Positions 35,595-44,408 of a stretch of DNA of 64,000 nt are shown piece after piece. Made by a program: the position numbers and the translations under genes. Numbering within the stretch: position 1 is the stretch's first letter; every line of letters begins with the position of its first letter. The stretch covers positions 1,399,501 to 1,463,500 of the forward strand of contig NZ_JASPFK010000001.1 in assembly GCF_036855935.1 (NCBI RefSeq), given 5' to 3'. Source of the DNA: Sphingomonas sp. LR60 (GTDB taxonomy: Bacteria; Pseudomonadota; Alphaproteobacteria; Sphingomonadales; Sphingomonadaceae). A model generated the notes under the pieces. The model made no database searches, had not been told where the DNA came from, and was given only the letters and a program-made list of their open reading frames with translations.

Positions 35595-37225
35595 CAGGCG
35601 TCCTGATCCTCCGACGCCTGCTCGGCGGGCTGTTCGGCGGCCGGCTCGTCCTCGAACCAGTGCGCGCGTGCGGCCATGATGATCTCATTGCCCTGTTCGT
35701 CGCTGAGCCCGTACTCGCCCAGCACGCCGCCCTTGTTCTCGGGACGATCGGTGCGACGCGGCGCATCGTCGTTGCGGCGGCGCGGCTCGGCGCGCTTCTT
35801 CTCGACCAGCTCGTCGGTCGCGAGATCGGCGAGGTCGTCAAGCGTCTTGATCCCGGCCTTGCCGAGCGTGACGAGCATCGCTTCGGTCAGATACGGCAGC
35901 TCGGCCAGCGCGTCCTCGACGCCCAGCGCCTGCCGCTCCTCGCGGTTGGCCTGTTCGCGACGATCGAGCGCTTCCTGCGCGCGGCTCTGCAATTCCTGCG
36001 CGAGATCCTCGTCGAAGCCCTCGATGCCCGCCAGCTCGTCGAGCTCGACATAGGCGACCTCTTCCAGCGCGCCGAAGCCTTCGGCGACCAGCAGCTGTGC
36101 CAGCGTCTCGTCGACATCCAGCTCGTTCTGGAAGGTCTCGGAATTCTTGACGAACTCCTGCTGACGCTTCTCGCTGGCGTCGGTCTCGGTCAGGATGTCG
36201 ATCGCCTTGGCGGTCAACTGGCTGGCGAGGCGGACGTTCTGGCCGCGGCGACCGATCGCGAGGCTGAGCTGATCGTCGGGGACGACCACCTCGATGCGAT
36301 CCTCTTCCTCGTCGATCACCACGCGCGCGACGTTCGCCGGCTGCAACGCATTGACGACGAAGGTCGCGGTGTCGGGCGACCAGGGGATGATGTCGATCTT
36401 CTCGCCCTGCATCTCCTGCACGACCGCCTGCACGCGGCTGCCCTTCATGCCGACGCACGCGCCGACCGGGTCGATGCTGGAGTCATGCGAGATGACGCCG
36501 ATCTTGGCGCGGCTGCCCGGATCGCGCGCGGCGGCCTTGATCTCGATGATGCCGTCGTAGATTTCGGGCACTTCCTGCGCGAACAGCTTCTTCATGAAGT
36601 CGGGATGCGCGCGGCTCAGGAAGATCTGCGGGCCGCGGTTCTCGCGCACCACCTTCAGGATCAGCGAGCGGATGCGATCGTTGACGCGCACCACTTCGCG
36701 CGGGATCTGCGCGTCGCGGCGGATGACGCCCTCGGCGCGGCCGAGGTCGACGACGATATGGCCGAACTCGACGCGCTTGACGACGCCGGTGATGATCTCG
36801 CCGGCGCGCTCCTTGAATTCTTCATACTGGCGCTCGCGCTCGGCATCGCGGACCTTCTGGAAGATCGTCTGCTTGGCGGCCTGCGCCTGGATGCGGCCGA
36901 ACTCGATCGGGGGCAGCGGATCGACCAGATAGTCGCCGACGGTCGCGCCCGGCTGCAGCTTCTGCGCGCCGTTGACGTCGACCTGCTTGTAGATGTCGTC
37001 GACCAGCTCGACCACCTCGACGACGCGCCACAGGCGCAGGTCGCCGTTGTTCGAATCCAGCTTCGCGCGGATGTCCATTTCCTGGCCGTAGCGGGTGCGC
37101 GCGGCGCGCTGGATCGCATCTTCCATCGCCTCGATGACGATCGCCTTGTCGATCATCTTCTCCGAAGCGACCGAATTGGCGATCGCGATCAGCTCCGCAC
37201 GATTGGCGGTGACGCCGGTGGCCAT
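35594..37225 (-). CDS. nusA: Transcription termination/antitermination factor NusA
   Basis: A 543-residue RNA polymerase-associated factor. The N-terminal RNAP-binding domain runs to about 125. The S1 domain (RAGEIITGVVKRVEFGHIVVDLGRAEG) is near 140-205, and two KH domains include VGMKGSRVQAVVQEMQGEKIDIIPW and SLAIGRRGQNVRLASQLT. The C-terminal acidic repeats (~360-430) follow, with a low-complexity tail. The start overlaps the rimP stop by one base. Confidence 0.97.
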   Translation of the reverse strand: MATGVTANRAELIAIANSVASEKMIDKAIVIEAMEDAIQRAARTRYGQEMDIRAKLDSNNGDLRLWRVVEVVELVDDIYKQVDVNGAQKLQPGATVGDYLVDPLPPIEFGRIQAQAAKQTIFQKVRDAERERQYEEFKERAGEIITGVVKRVEFGHIVVDLGRAEGVIRRDAQIPREVVRVNDRIRSLILKVVRENRGPQIFLSRAHPDFMKKLFAQEVPEIYDGIIEIKAAARDPGSRAKIGVISHDSSIDPVGACVGMKGSRVQAVVQEMQGEKIDIIPWSPDTATFVVNALQPANVARVVIDEEEDRIEVVVPDDQLSLAIGRRGQNVRLASQLTAKAIDILTETDASEKRQQEFVKNSETFQNELDVDETLAQLLVAEGFGALEEVAYVELDELAGIEGFDEDLAQELQSRAQEALDRREQANREERQALGVEDALAELPYLTEAMLVTLGKAGIKTLDDLADLATDELVEKKRAEPRRRNDDAPRRTDRPENKGGVLGEYGLSDEQGNEIIMAARAHWFEDEPAAEQPAEQASEDQDA

Positions 37226-37836
37226 CAGTGGGTTTCCTCTTCTTCCCCGTCCGCGTGCGCGGACATGTCGTCACTATCGTCCGTGGACGTATCTTGGATC
37301 TCTTCTTCCGCGCCCTCCATCGAGAGCGGGACGGTGGCCTCGATCAGGCGATCGGTCAGCACCAGCTTGGCATCGGCGATCAGCGCGAACGGCACCTGCT
37401 CGACCACGCCGGTGCGCGGGTGGCGGATCGCGATCAGGCCGTCGGCATCGATGCCTTCGAGGTCACCCTTGAACTGCTTCTGCCCGTCGACCGCCTCGGT
37501 TAGCACGATACGTGCCTCATGCCCGGCCCAGTCGGTGAAGTCCTGCTTGCGGGTCAGCGGGCGGTCGATGCCCGGCGACGACACTTCCAGCCGGTAGGCA
37601 CCCTCGATCGGGTCCTTGCCGGCTTCCTCCAGCGCGTCGAGCTTATCCGAGATGCGGCGCGACAATTCGGCGCAATCGTCGATGTTCAGCTGCCGTGTCT
37701 CGGGCCGCTCGGCCATGATCTGCAGCGTGCGCTCGTCGTCCTTGCCGAACAGCCGGACGCGCACCAGCGCGAAACCGAGCGCACCGGCCTCTGGCTCGAT
37801 CAACCGGACGAGGGGAGTGATATCGTTCAAAAGCAC
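37225..37836 (-). CDS. rimP: Ribosome maturation factor RimP
   Basis: A 203-residue protein for 30S assembly. Core motifs: IDDCAELSRRISDKLDALEEAGKDPIEGAYRLEVSSPGIDRPLTRKQDF, which is the RimP signature. The C-terminal ~25 residues are strongly acidic (EEEIQDTSTDDSDD and EEEETH), longer than in E. coli. The GTG start at 37836 was chosen for the family N-terminus. It is the first gene of the rimP-nusA-infB operon; the 170-bp region upstream must hold the promoter. Confidence 0.95.
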   Translation of the reverse strand: MLLNDITPLVRLIEPEAGALGFALVRVRLFGKDDERTLQIMAERPETRQLNIDDCAELSRRISDKLDALEEAGKDPIEGAYRLEVSSPGIDRPLTRKQDFTDWAGHEARIVLTEAVDGQKQFKGDLEGIDADGLIAIRHPRTGVVEQVPFALIADAKLVLTDRLIEATVPLSMEGAEEEIQDTSTDDSDDMSAHADGEEEETH

Positions 37837-38006
37837 CTACCGCACATGCGTTTCTCGCCGCCGCGGAGCGAGCCCCGCAGCCCCTTATCACCTGACGATG
37901 TAAGAGAAAGCACGGTCCATATAGCGCCAGTGCGTCACCCTAGCAAGCACCTAGGCCAAGGTAGCGGAACAATGGCGTAAGCACGGGTTTGTTTGATGAA
38001 ATCGAC

Positions 38007-39230
38007 ATGAAAAGGAGAAAAGGGTTGCTGTACCGTATCGCCTTCGCCGCCGTCGCGCTGAGCGCTGCCGCGGCTTGCAACGGTGAGGATTCGGCGGCGG
38101 TGCAGCCGATCGCGGACGCCCCGGTCGCGCCCGCGCCCCAGCCCGCCCCGACGCCGAGCCCGTCGCCTTCGCCAAGCGGCACGCCGATCGCCGGCACTCC
38201 CTTCGCACGCGCGGTCATCGCCGACTTCGACGCTCCCTGGGCGATGACGTTCCTTCCCGATCGGCGGATGCTCGTCACCGAGAAGAAGGGCGAAATGGTG
38301 CTCGTCACCGCCGATGGCGCGTCCAAGCGGACGATCGCGACGATCGACGTCGATTCTGCCGGGCAGGGCGGATTGATGGACGTGGTGCTCGCCCCCGATT
38401 TCGCGAGCAGCAAGCGCGTCTATTTCAGCTATTCGGCGGCCGGGCGGGGCGGAAAGGGCGTGGTGCTCGCGCGCGGTGTCCTGTCAGGCGAGGCGGGTGC
38501 GGAGCGGCTGGCGTCGATCGAGACGCTGTACCGCGCCACGCCGCTGGTGACGGGTGACGGCCATTATTCGGGGCGCATCGCCTTCTCGCCCGATGGCCAA
38601 TATCTGTTCTTCACCAACGGCGACCGGCAGAAGTTCACGCCGGCGCAGGACAAGAGCGGTTCGCTCGGCAAGGTGCTGCGGCTCACGCCAGACGGCAAGC
38701 CGGCGGCGAACAACCCGCTGGCGGCACAGGGCTTCCTTCCCGAGGTGTGGAGCTATGGTCACCGCAACCTGCTCGGCCTCGCCTTCGATCCGCAGGGAAA
38801 TCTCTGGCAACAGGAGATGGGGCCAAAGGGTGGGGACGAGCTGAACCTCGTGCTGTCCGGACGCAATTATGGCTGGCCGAACGCCTCGAACGGCTCGAAC
38901 TACGACGGCAGCGACATCCCCGATCACGCGCCCGGCGACGGCTATGAAGCGCCCAAGGTGTGGTGGAATCCGGTGATCTCGCCCGGCGGGCTGATGATCT
39001 ATTCGGGGGATCTGTTCCCGCAATTTAAGGGCGATGCGTTCATCGGCGGGTTGTCGTCGCAGTCGCTGGTGCGCGTCGACCTCAACGGAACGAACGCGAG
39101 CAAGGGCGACCAATGGTCGATGGGCGCGCGGATCCGCGAGGTCGAGCAGGGGCCGGACGGCGCGATCTACGTGCTGGAGGACGGTGGCGACTCGCAGGGG
39201 CGGTTGCTGCGGCTGACGCCGGCGGCGTGA
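38007..39230 (+). CDS. PQQ-dependent aldose sugar dehydrogenase (YliI/Asd-like), lipoprotein
   Basis: A ~407-residue six-bladed beta-propeller. The signal sequence ends in LSAAAACNG, with a lipobox-like Cys at about residue 23. A Pro/Ser/Ala linker (~32-58) precedes the catalytic domain, with PWAMTFLPDRRMLVTEKKG, DGHYSGRIAFSPDG (catalytic His), VWSYGHRNLLGLAF and LEDGGDSQGRLLRL. It oxidises free aldoses in the periplasm using PQQ. ATG 38007 is chosen; TTG 38024, after AAGGAG, is an alternative in-frame start. Confidence 0.85.
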   Translation: MKRRKGLLYRIAFAAVALSAAAACNGEDSAAVQPIADAPVAPAPQPAPTPSPSPSPSGTPIAGTPFARAVIADFDAPWAMTFLPDRRMLVTEKKGEMVLVTADGASKRTIATIDVDSAGQGGLMDVVLAPDFASSKRVYFSYSAAGRGGKGVVLARGVLSGEAGAERLASIETLYRATPLVTGDGHYSGRIAFSPDGQYLFFTNGDRQKFTPAQDKSGSLGKVLRLTPDGKPAANNPLAAQGFLPEVWSYGHRNLLGLAFDPQGNLWQQEMGPKGGDELNLVLSGRNYGWPNASNGSNYDGSDIPDHAPGDGYEAPKVWWNPVISPGGLMIYSGDLFPQFKGDAFIGGLSSQSLVRVDLNGTNASKGDQWSMGARIREVEQGPDGAIYVLEDGGDSQGRLLRLTPAA

Positions 39231-39547
39231 ACCGTCGCAAGCCTGCTTGCTAGCAGAAGAAGCGGGATTCCGGATCAAGTCTTGGATGACGATAGTGGTG
39301 CAGGTGACTGTCCCACCGCATCGTCGCCCCTGCGCAGGCAGGGGCCCATGTCTGTCGAGTGTCGCACAGAGGCTGACACATTCGCCGAGCCTTGTGTGTC
39401 AAACGCTCAGCGCCTCCACTAACGGACATAAGCTCCTGCCTACACAGGAACGATCGCGGCCTTCTCAAACGATCGCAGCACTTGACGCTGCACCGCAGCA
39501 TCGCCAGCTATGCGGTTCACCAGAAAAGTCGAAAACGGGGAATTCGC
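39231..39547. other. Non-coding gap with repeat remnants
   Basis: This 317-bp stretch has no supported gene. It holds a partial arm (near 39262-39295, GATTCCGGATCAAGTCTTGG) related to the family E element and a short palindrome CCCCTGCGCAGGCAGGGG near 39330. The remainder is presumably the leader of the MFS gene. Confidence 0.5.
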
Positions 39548-40732
39548 ATGGCCACCGCCATCGCCGACGTGCGCAATGCACCCGTCGGCTTGATCCATTT
39601 GTCGCTCGCGGTCGGCGGGTTCGCGATCGGCACGACCGAATTCGCGACGATGAGCCTGCTGCCCGACATGGCGCGCGATCTCGGTGTCGACGCCCCGACC
39701 GCGGGGCATGTCATCAGCGCTTATGCATTGGGAGTGGTGGTCGGGGCGCCGTTGCTCGCGGTACTCGGCGCGCGGATGGCGCGGCGGCATCTGCTGATCG
39801 CGCTCATGACCTTGTTCGCGCTCGGCAATGGCCTGTCGGCACTCGCGCCCACCTATGGCTGGATGATGCTGTTCCGCTTCATGGCCGGGCTTCCGCACGG
39901 TGCGTATTTCGGCATCGCGATGCTCGTCGCGGCGTCGCTCGTCGATGCGGGCAAGCGGACGCAGGCGGTAGCGCGCGTCATGCTGGGGCTGACGGTCGCG
40001 ACGATCGTCGGTGTGCCGCTGGCCAATTTCATGGGGCAATTGCTCGGCTGGCGGTCGTGCTTCATCGTCGTCGCGGGGCTGGCGGCACTCACCGCCGGGC
40101 TGGTCGCCTTCTTCGCGCCGCGCGACCGCGGCGATCCGCAGGCAAGTCCGCTATCGGAACTGCGGGCGCTCAAGCGGCCGCAGGTGTGGCTGACGCTCGG
40201 GATCGGCGCGATCGGCTTCGGGGGGCTGTTTGCGGTCTACACCTATCTGGCGGACACGATGGCCGATGTGACGCACGTCGGCCCGCGCATGGTGCCGTTC
40301 GCGCTGGCGGCCTTCGGCGTCGGCATGACCGCTGGAAATCTGATCGTTCCGAAATTTGCCGACCGCGCGTTGCTGCCGACCGCGGCCGTCGTGCTGTTGT
40401 GGAGCATCGCCGCGCTGCTGCTCTGGCCGTTGGCGGCGCAACATTTCGCGACCGTGCTGGTGGCGATGGTGGCGATCGGGATCGGCGGATCGCTCGGCAC
40501 CGTGCTCCAGACCCGGCTGATGGACGTGGCGGGCGATGCGCAGGCGCTTGCGGCCGCCCTGAACCATTCGGCCTTCAACACCGCCAATGCGCTGGGGCCG
40601 TGGCTGGGCGGAATGGCGATCGCCGCCGGTTGGGGCTGGACGTCGACGGGTCCGGTCGGGGCAGCGCTCGCGGTGGCCGGGCTGGCGGTGCTGGCCGTGT
40701 CCTGGGCCGTGGACCGCCGCGTCGCTACATGA
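39548..40732 (+). CDS. MFS transporter, AraJ-like (DHA1)
   Basis: A 394-residue membrane protein with 12 predicted helices. Helix 1 reads LIHLSLAVGGFAIGTTEFATMSLLPDMARDLG, typical of AraJ-like drug/sugar-efflux members. The cytoplasmic loop 2-3 motif is GARMARRHLLIAL. The substrate is unknown. ATG 39548 was used because upstream residues in the longer frame look non-coding. The 3' end overlaps the convergent small gene by eight bases. Confidence 0.87.
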   Translation: MATAIADVRNAPVGLIHLSLAVGGFAIGTTEFATMSLLPDMARDLGVDAPTAGHVISAYALGVVVGAPLLAVLGARMARRHLLIALMTLFALGNGLSALAPTYGWMMLFRFMAGLPHGAYFGIAMLVAASLVDAGKRTQAVARVMLGLTVATIVGVPLANFMGQLLGWRSCFIVVAGLAALTAGLVAFFAPRDRGDPQASPLSELRALKRPQVWLTLGIGAIGFGGLFAVYTYLADTMADVTHVGPRMVPFALAAFGVGMTAGNLIVPKFADRALLPTAAVVLLWSIAALLLWPLAAQHFATVLVAMVAIGIGGSLGTVLQTRLMDVAGDAQALAAALNHSAFNTANALGPWLGGMAIAAGWGWTSTGPVGAALAVAGLAVLAVSWAVDRRVAT

Positions 40733-40988
40733 CGATGCCCGGCTTCGCCTCCGCGATCGCCGCCAGCACCATCCGCTCCCATACCGCGACATCGCCCGCC
40801 GCCGCCATTGCCAGGCTTGGCGCACGCATCGTGTGCAGCACCGCGATCGCATCGTCGCGGTGATCCTTCCATTGCGCATCGACCAGCGCGCTGGGCGACT
40901 CGACGGTACCGTGACCATTGGCGCTCAGGTGCTGCGCGGCCAATACCCGTGCGATCCGCTCCACGACCGGGGAGGTGGCAGTGTCCAT
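40725..40988 (-). CDS. Hypothetical protein, 87 aa
   Basis: A small soluble protein (MDTATSPVVERIARVLAAQH start) with no recognised domain. A good ribosome-binding site AAGGAG lies 7 bp before the ATG. It is divergent from the glycine riboswitch, only ~120 bp upstream of it, and convergent with the MFS gene with an 8-bp overlap. A helical protein with a conserved-looking SALVDAQWKDHRDDAIAVLH segment. Confidence 0.7.
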   Translation of the reverse strand: MDTATSPVVERIARVLAAQHLSANGHGTVESPSALVDAQWKDHRDDAIAVLHTMRAPSLAMAAAGDVAVWERMVLAAIAEAKPGIVM

Positions 40989-41104
40989 TGGCGATCTCCT
41001 TCTCCTGCACGATGAACGTGCCCCGCGCGTAACGGCTCCACTGAGCGATTGACTCCCGCTCCGGCGGGCGTAGACGGCAATGCAGTCGATGCCGCGCAAG
41101 GGGC

Positions 41105-41315
41105 ATGGGCCAGCGCGGGAGAGCGCGGCCGGCCTTCCAGGTCACCAGCCGCCGCCGAAGGAGCAACCACCCCGGAATCTCTCAGGCAGCAGGGACCGCG
41201 CCGGCCGATCGACACTCTGGAAAGCGGTATGTGGGCTTTTGCCTGCACGCCCACCGAAGGGGTAACTCGGCGCGCCCGAGGAAAGCTCTCAGGTTCCGTG
41301 ACAGAGGGGGACATT
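41105..41315 (+). promoter_or_regulatory. Tandem glycine riboswitch upstream of gcvT
   Basis: Two adjacent aptamers. The first (about 41110-41200) contains GCGGGAGAGCGCGG, GCCGCCGAAGGAGCAACCAC and AATCTCTCAGGCAGCAGGGA. The second (about 41213-41312) contains ACTCTGGAAAGCG, CCACCGAAGGGGTAACTCGG and AAAGCTCTCAGGTTCCGTGA. Both show the conserved GGAGAG/CTCTGGAAAG and CCGAAGGGG-type cores. Glycine binding would activate the gcv operon. It ends about 65 bp before gcvT. A long open frame across it is not a gene. Confidence 0.95.
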
Positions 41316-41378
41316 CGGATCGCCAGCGGGCTTAGGCTCCGTCTGCGACCGGCCTCTTGTGACGGAAGACCGAGAACG

Positions 41379-42527
41379 ATGAGCGACGCCCCCGTTCAAT
41401 CCGAAGACGATGGTTTCGAGCCGCTCGAAATCCTGACGCTCCCGCTCGACGCCTGGCATCGTGCGAAGGGCGGCCGGATGGTCGAGTTCGCCGGCTATCA
41501 CATGCCCGTCCAGTACGAAGGCATCATGGCCGAGCACCTCTGGACGCGCGAGAATGCCGGGCTGTTCGACGTCAGCCACATGGGCCAGCTGTCGATCACC
41601 GGCGACAACGTTGCGACCGCACTGGAGTCCTTGATGCCCGCAGCGATCACCGATGCGCCGCTCAACAAGGCGCGCTACTCGCTGCTCCTCAATGACGAGG
41701 GCGGGGTGCTCGACGACCTGATGCTGACGCCGCAAGCCGCGGATCGCATCTACATGGTCGTCAACGGCGCAACCAAATATGACGATGTCGCGCACATGAT
41801 CGAGCATCTGCCCGACGACGTGACGCTCAACATGATGGAAGATCATGCGCTGCTGGCGGTGCAGGGCCCGAAGGCGGTCGAGGCGGTCGCGCGGCTGGTG
41901 CCCGGCGTCGCGGCGCTGACCTTCATGCAGGCGGGCGCGTTCGAGTGGAACGGCCATGAACTCTGGGTCAGCCGCTCGGGCTATACCGGCGAGGACGGCG
42001 TCGAGATGTCGGTGCCCGCCGAGGCCGCCGAAGCCTTCGCCGATGCGCTGGTCGCCCAGCCGGAGATCAAGCCGATCGGCCTCGGCGCACGCGACTCGCT
42101 GCGGCTGGAGGCGGGATTGCCGCTCTACGGCCATGACCTCGATCCCGCGATCACGCCGGTTCAGGCCGATCTCGGCTTCGCCCTGTTCAAGCGCCGCCGC
42201 GAGGCCGGTGATTTCCCCGGTGCCGCGCGCATCCTCGCCGAGCGCGAGAACGGCCCCGCCACCAAGCGCGTTGGCCTGCTGGTCGATGGGCGTCAACCGG
42301 TCCGCGAGGGCGCCGATGTCGTCGATGCCTCGAGCGCGGTCGTCGGCCGCGTCACCAGCGGCGGCTTCGCGCCCACGGTCGGCGCGCCGATCGCGATGGC
42401 CTATGTCCCGCTCGCCGATGCCGTCCCTGGCACCGTCGTCACCTTGTCACAGCGGGGCAAGGCGCATCGCGCCACCGTCACCGCCATGCCGTTCGTTCCC
42501 CACCGCTACTTCCGAGGAGTGAAGTAA
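41379..42527 (+). CDS. gcvT: Glycine cleavage system aminomethyltransferase (T protein)
   Basis: A 382-residue folate-dependent T protein. It transfers the methylene group from aminomethyl-lipoyl H protein to tetrahydrofolate, releasing ammonia. Motifs include [50 protein letters not shown] (folate site) and [23 protein letters not shown] 41379 follows the riboswitch; a ~20-residue N-terminal extension relative to typical T proteins precedes LTLPLDAWH. It is the first gene of the gcv operon, two bases before gcvH. Confidence 0.96.
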   Translation: MSDAPVQSEDDGFEPLEILTLPLDAWHRAKGGRMVEFAGYHMPVQYEGIMAEHLWTRENAGLFDVSHMGQLSITGDNVATALESLMPAAITDAPLNKARYSLLLNDEGGVLDDLMLTPQAADRIYMVVNGATKYDDVAHMIEHLPDDVTLNMMEDHALLAVQGPKAVEAVARLVPGVAALTFMQAGAFEWNGHELWVSRSGYTGEDGVEMSVPAEAAEAFADALVAQPEIKPIGLGARDSLRLEAGLPLYGHDLDPAITPVQADLGFALFKRRREAGDFPGAARILAERENGPATKRVGLLVDGRQPVREGADVVDASSAVVGRVTSGGFAPTVGAPIAMAYVPLADAVPGTVVTLSQRGKAHRATVTAMPFVPHRYFRGVK

Positions 42528-42529
42528 AG

Positions 42530-42901
42530 ATGAGCCGTTATTTCACCGAGGACCATGAGTGGATCGATGTCGATGGCGACATCGGCACGGTCGGCATCAG
42601 CGACTATGCGCAGAGCCAGCTGGGCGACATCGTGTTCGTCGAGGTGCCCGATGCGGGCCGTTCGCTCGGCAAGGGAGACGAGGCCGCGGTCGTCGAGAGC
42701 GTGAAGGCCGCGTCGGACGTCTATTCGCCCGTCTCCGGCAATGTGCTGGAAGGCAATCCGGCGCTGACCGACGAGCCGGCGCTGGTGAACAGCGATCCCG
42801 AAGGCGAGGGCTGGTTCTTCAAGATCACGCTGTCGGATGCCTCCGAGCTCGACGCGCTGATGGACGAAACCGCCTACGCGGCCTTCGTCGCGAAGCTCTG
42901 A
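42530..42901 (+). CDS. gcvH: Glycine cleavage system H protein
   Basis: A 123-residue lipoyl carrier shuttling the aminomethyl group between P, T and L proteins. Lipoylation Lys59 lies in [43 protein letters not shown] is the typical N-terminal half. It follows gcvT by two bases and precedes an intergenic region with two hairpins before gcvPA. Confidence 0.97.
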   Translation: MSRYFTEDHEWIDVDGDIGTVGISDYAQSQLGDIVFVEVPDAGRSLGKGDEAAVVESVKAASDVYSPVSGNVLEGNPALTDEPALVNSDPEGEGWFFKITLSDASELDALMDETAYAAFVAKL

Positions 42902-42911
42902 CGACAAGAAG

Positions 42912-42935
42912 CCCCCTCCCTTTCAAGGGAGGGGG
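42912..42935. repeat. Palindrome, family G, downstream of gcvH
   Basis: CCCCCTCCCTT and AAGGGAGGGGG form an 11-bp stem with a TC loop. It is the first of two similar hairpins in the gcvH-gcvPA gap; the second is at 43016-43036. Confidence 0.75.
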
Positions 42936-43015
42936 TTGGGGGTGGGTGGTGTGCTCATATGCGGCCAGTGCCGTGCGACGCCGATCCCGTACCCCCGGAC
43001 GCTGACCCTCCCCGA

Positions 43016-43045
43016 CCCCTCCCTGTCAGGGAGGGGGAGTTTTTT
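43016..43045 (+). terminator. Hairpin plus T6 directly before gcvPA
   Basis: CCCCTCCCTG (43016-43025) pairs with CAGGGAGGGG (43027-43036), then GAG and TTTTTT (43040-43045). This looks like a rho-independent terminator, yet it lies 4 bp before the gcvPA ATG. The same 3' arm (GGGAGGGGGAG) is the only Shine-Dalgarno-like sequence for gcvPA. Confidence 0.65.
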
Positions 43046-43049
43046 GACC

Positions 43050-44408
43050 ATGCGCTACCTGCCCCTTACCCCCACCGACCGCCACGACATGCTGGCCATG
43101 ATCGGCGCATCGTCGATCGACGAGCTGTTCGCCGACGTTCCCGAAGCGGCGCGGCTCGATGGCCCGATCCACGACCTGCCGATGCACGCCAGCGAGCTGT
43201 CGGTCGAGCGCCACATGTCGGCGCTCGCACGTCAGAACACGGTCGCCGGCGAAGTGCCGTTCTTCCTGGGGGCCGGGGCCTATCGCCATCACGTCCCCGC
43301 CAGCGTCGATCACCTGATCCAGCGCGGCGAGTTCCTGACCGCCTATACGCCATATCAGCCGGAGATCGCGCAGGGCACGCTCCAGATGCTGTTCGAGTTC
43401 CAGACGCAGGTCGCCGCGCTGCTCGGCACCGATGTCGCGAACGCCAGCATGTACGACGGCTCGACCGCGTGTTGGGAAGCGATCGGCATGGCACGCCGGA
43501 TCACGCGGCGGGGCAAGGCGATCCTTTCGGGCGGGCTGCATCCGCATTACGTCTCGGTCGCCAAGACGATGGCGAAGTACACCGGCGACGTGCTCGACAC
43601 CACGCTGCCGGTGCTGGGGGCGGAGACCGATCTCGACGCGCTGATCGGCAAGATCGACGACGACACCTCCTGCGTCGTCGTCCAATATCCGGATATCCTC
43701 GGCCGCATCGCCGATCTGACCCCGCTGGCCGATGCCTGCCATGCGAACAAGGCGTTGCTGATCGCGGTCGTCACCGAGCCTGTGGCGCTGGGCGCGCTGC
43801 GTTCCCCGGGCGAGATGGATGCCGATATCGTTGTCGGTGAGGGCCAGTCGCTCGGCGTCGGCCTCCAGTTCGGCGGTCCCTATGTCGGGCTGTTCGGCTG
43901 CAAGGAAAAATACGTTCGCCAGATGCCGGGCCGGTTGTGCGGGCAGACGGTGGATGCCGAGGGGCGGCGCGGCTTTGTGCTGACACTGTCGACCCGCGAG
44001 CAGCATATCCGCCGCGAGAAGGCGACCAGCAACATCTGCACCAACTCCGGGCTGTGTGCGCTGGCCTTTTCGATCCACATGACCCTGCTGGGCGAGGCGG
44101 GTCTGCGGCAATTGGCAGCGCTCAACCACGCCGGTGCGTGTCGTGCCGCCGACCGGCTGGCGAAGGTGCCGGGCGTGAAGGTCGTCAACGACACCTTCTT
44201 CAACGAATTCACGATCGACATCGGGCAGGAGGCGCGCCCGGTCGTGCGTGCGCTGGCCGACAAGGGCGTGCTGGCGGGCGTATCGCTCGGGCGGCTCTAT
44301 CCGGGCGAGGATGCGCTCGCCAACGGGCTGATCGTCGCCGTCACCGAGACCGCGACCGACGAGGACATCGAGGCGCTGGCGACCGCGCTTCAGGAGGCAC
44401 TGGCATGA
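43050..44408 (+). CDS. gcvPA: Glycine dehydrogenase (decarboxylating) subunit 1 (P protein, N-terminal half)
   Basis: A 452-residue alpha subunit of the two-subunit P protein. Typical start: [30 protein letters not shown]. Further motifs: [46 protein letters not shown] and [18 protein letters not shown]. It decarboxylates glycine with PLP together with subunit 2. It overlaps gcvPB by four bases (ATGA). The hairpin immediately upstream may limit its expression relative to gcvTH. Confidence 0.96.
   Translation: MRYLPLTPTDRHDMLAMIGASSIDELFADVPEAARLDGPIHDLPMHASELSVERHMSALARQNTVAGEVPFFLGAGAYRHHVPASVDHLIQRGEFLTAYTPYQPEIAQGTLQMLFEFQTQVAALLGTDVANASMYDGSTACWEAIGMARRITRRGKAILSGGLHPHYVSVAKTMAKYTGDVLDTTLPVLGAETDLDALIGKIDDDTSCVVVQYPDILGRIADLTPLADACHANKALLIAVVTEPVALGALRSPGEMDADIVVGEGQSLGVGLQFGGPYVGLFGCKEKYVRQMPGRLCGQTVDAEGRRGFVLTLSTREQHIRREKATSNICTNSGLCALAFSIHMTLLGEAGLRQLAALNHAGACRAADRLAKVPGVKVVNDTFFNEFTIDIGQEARPVVRALADKGVLAGVSLGRLYPGEDALANGLIVAVTETATDEDIEALATALQEALA

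Noticed and set aside
39231..39547. Open frames between the sugar dehydrogenase and the MFS gene
   Set aside because: They encode repeat-derived peptides without similarity to any family or a ribosome-binding site.
41049..41378. N-terminal extension of gcvT through the riboswitch
   Set aside because: The DNA here folds as two glycine aptamers; the encoded peptide is not conserved and gcvT has a good start at 41379.
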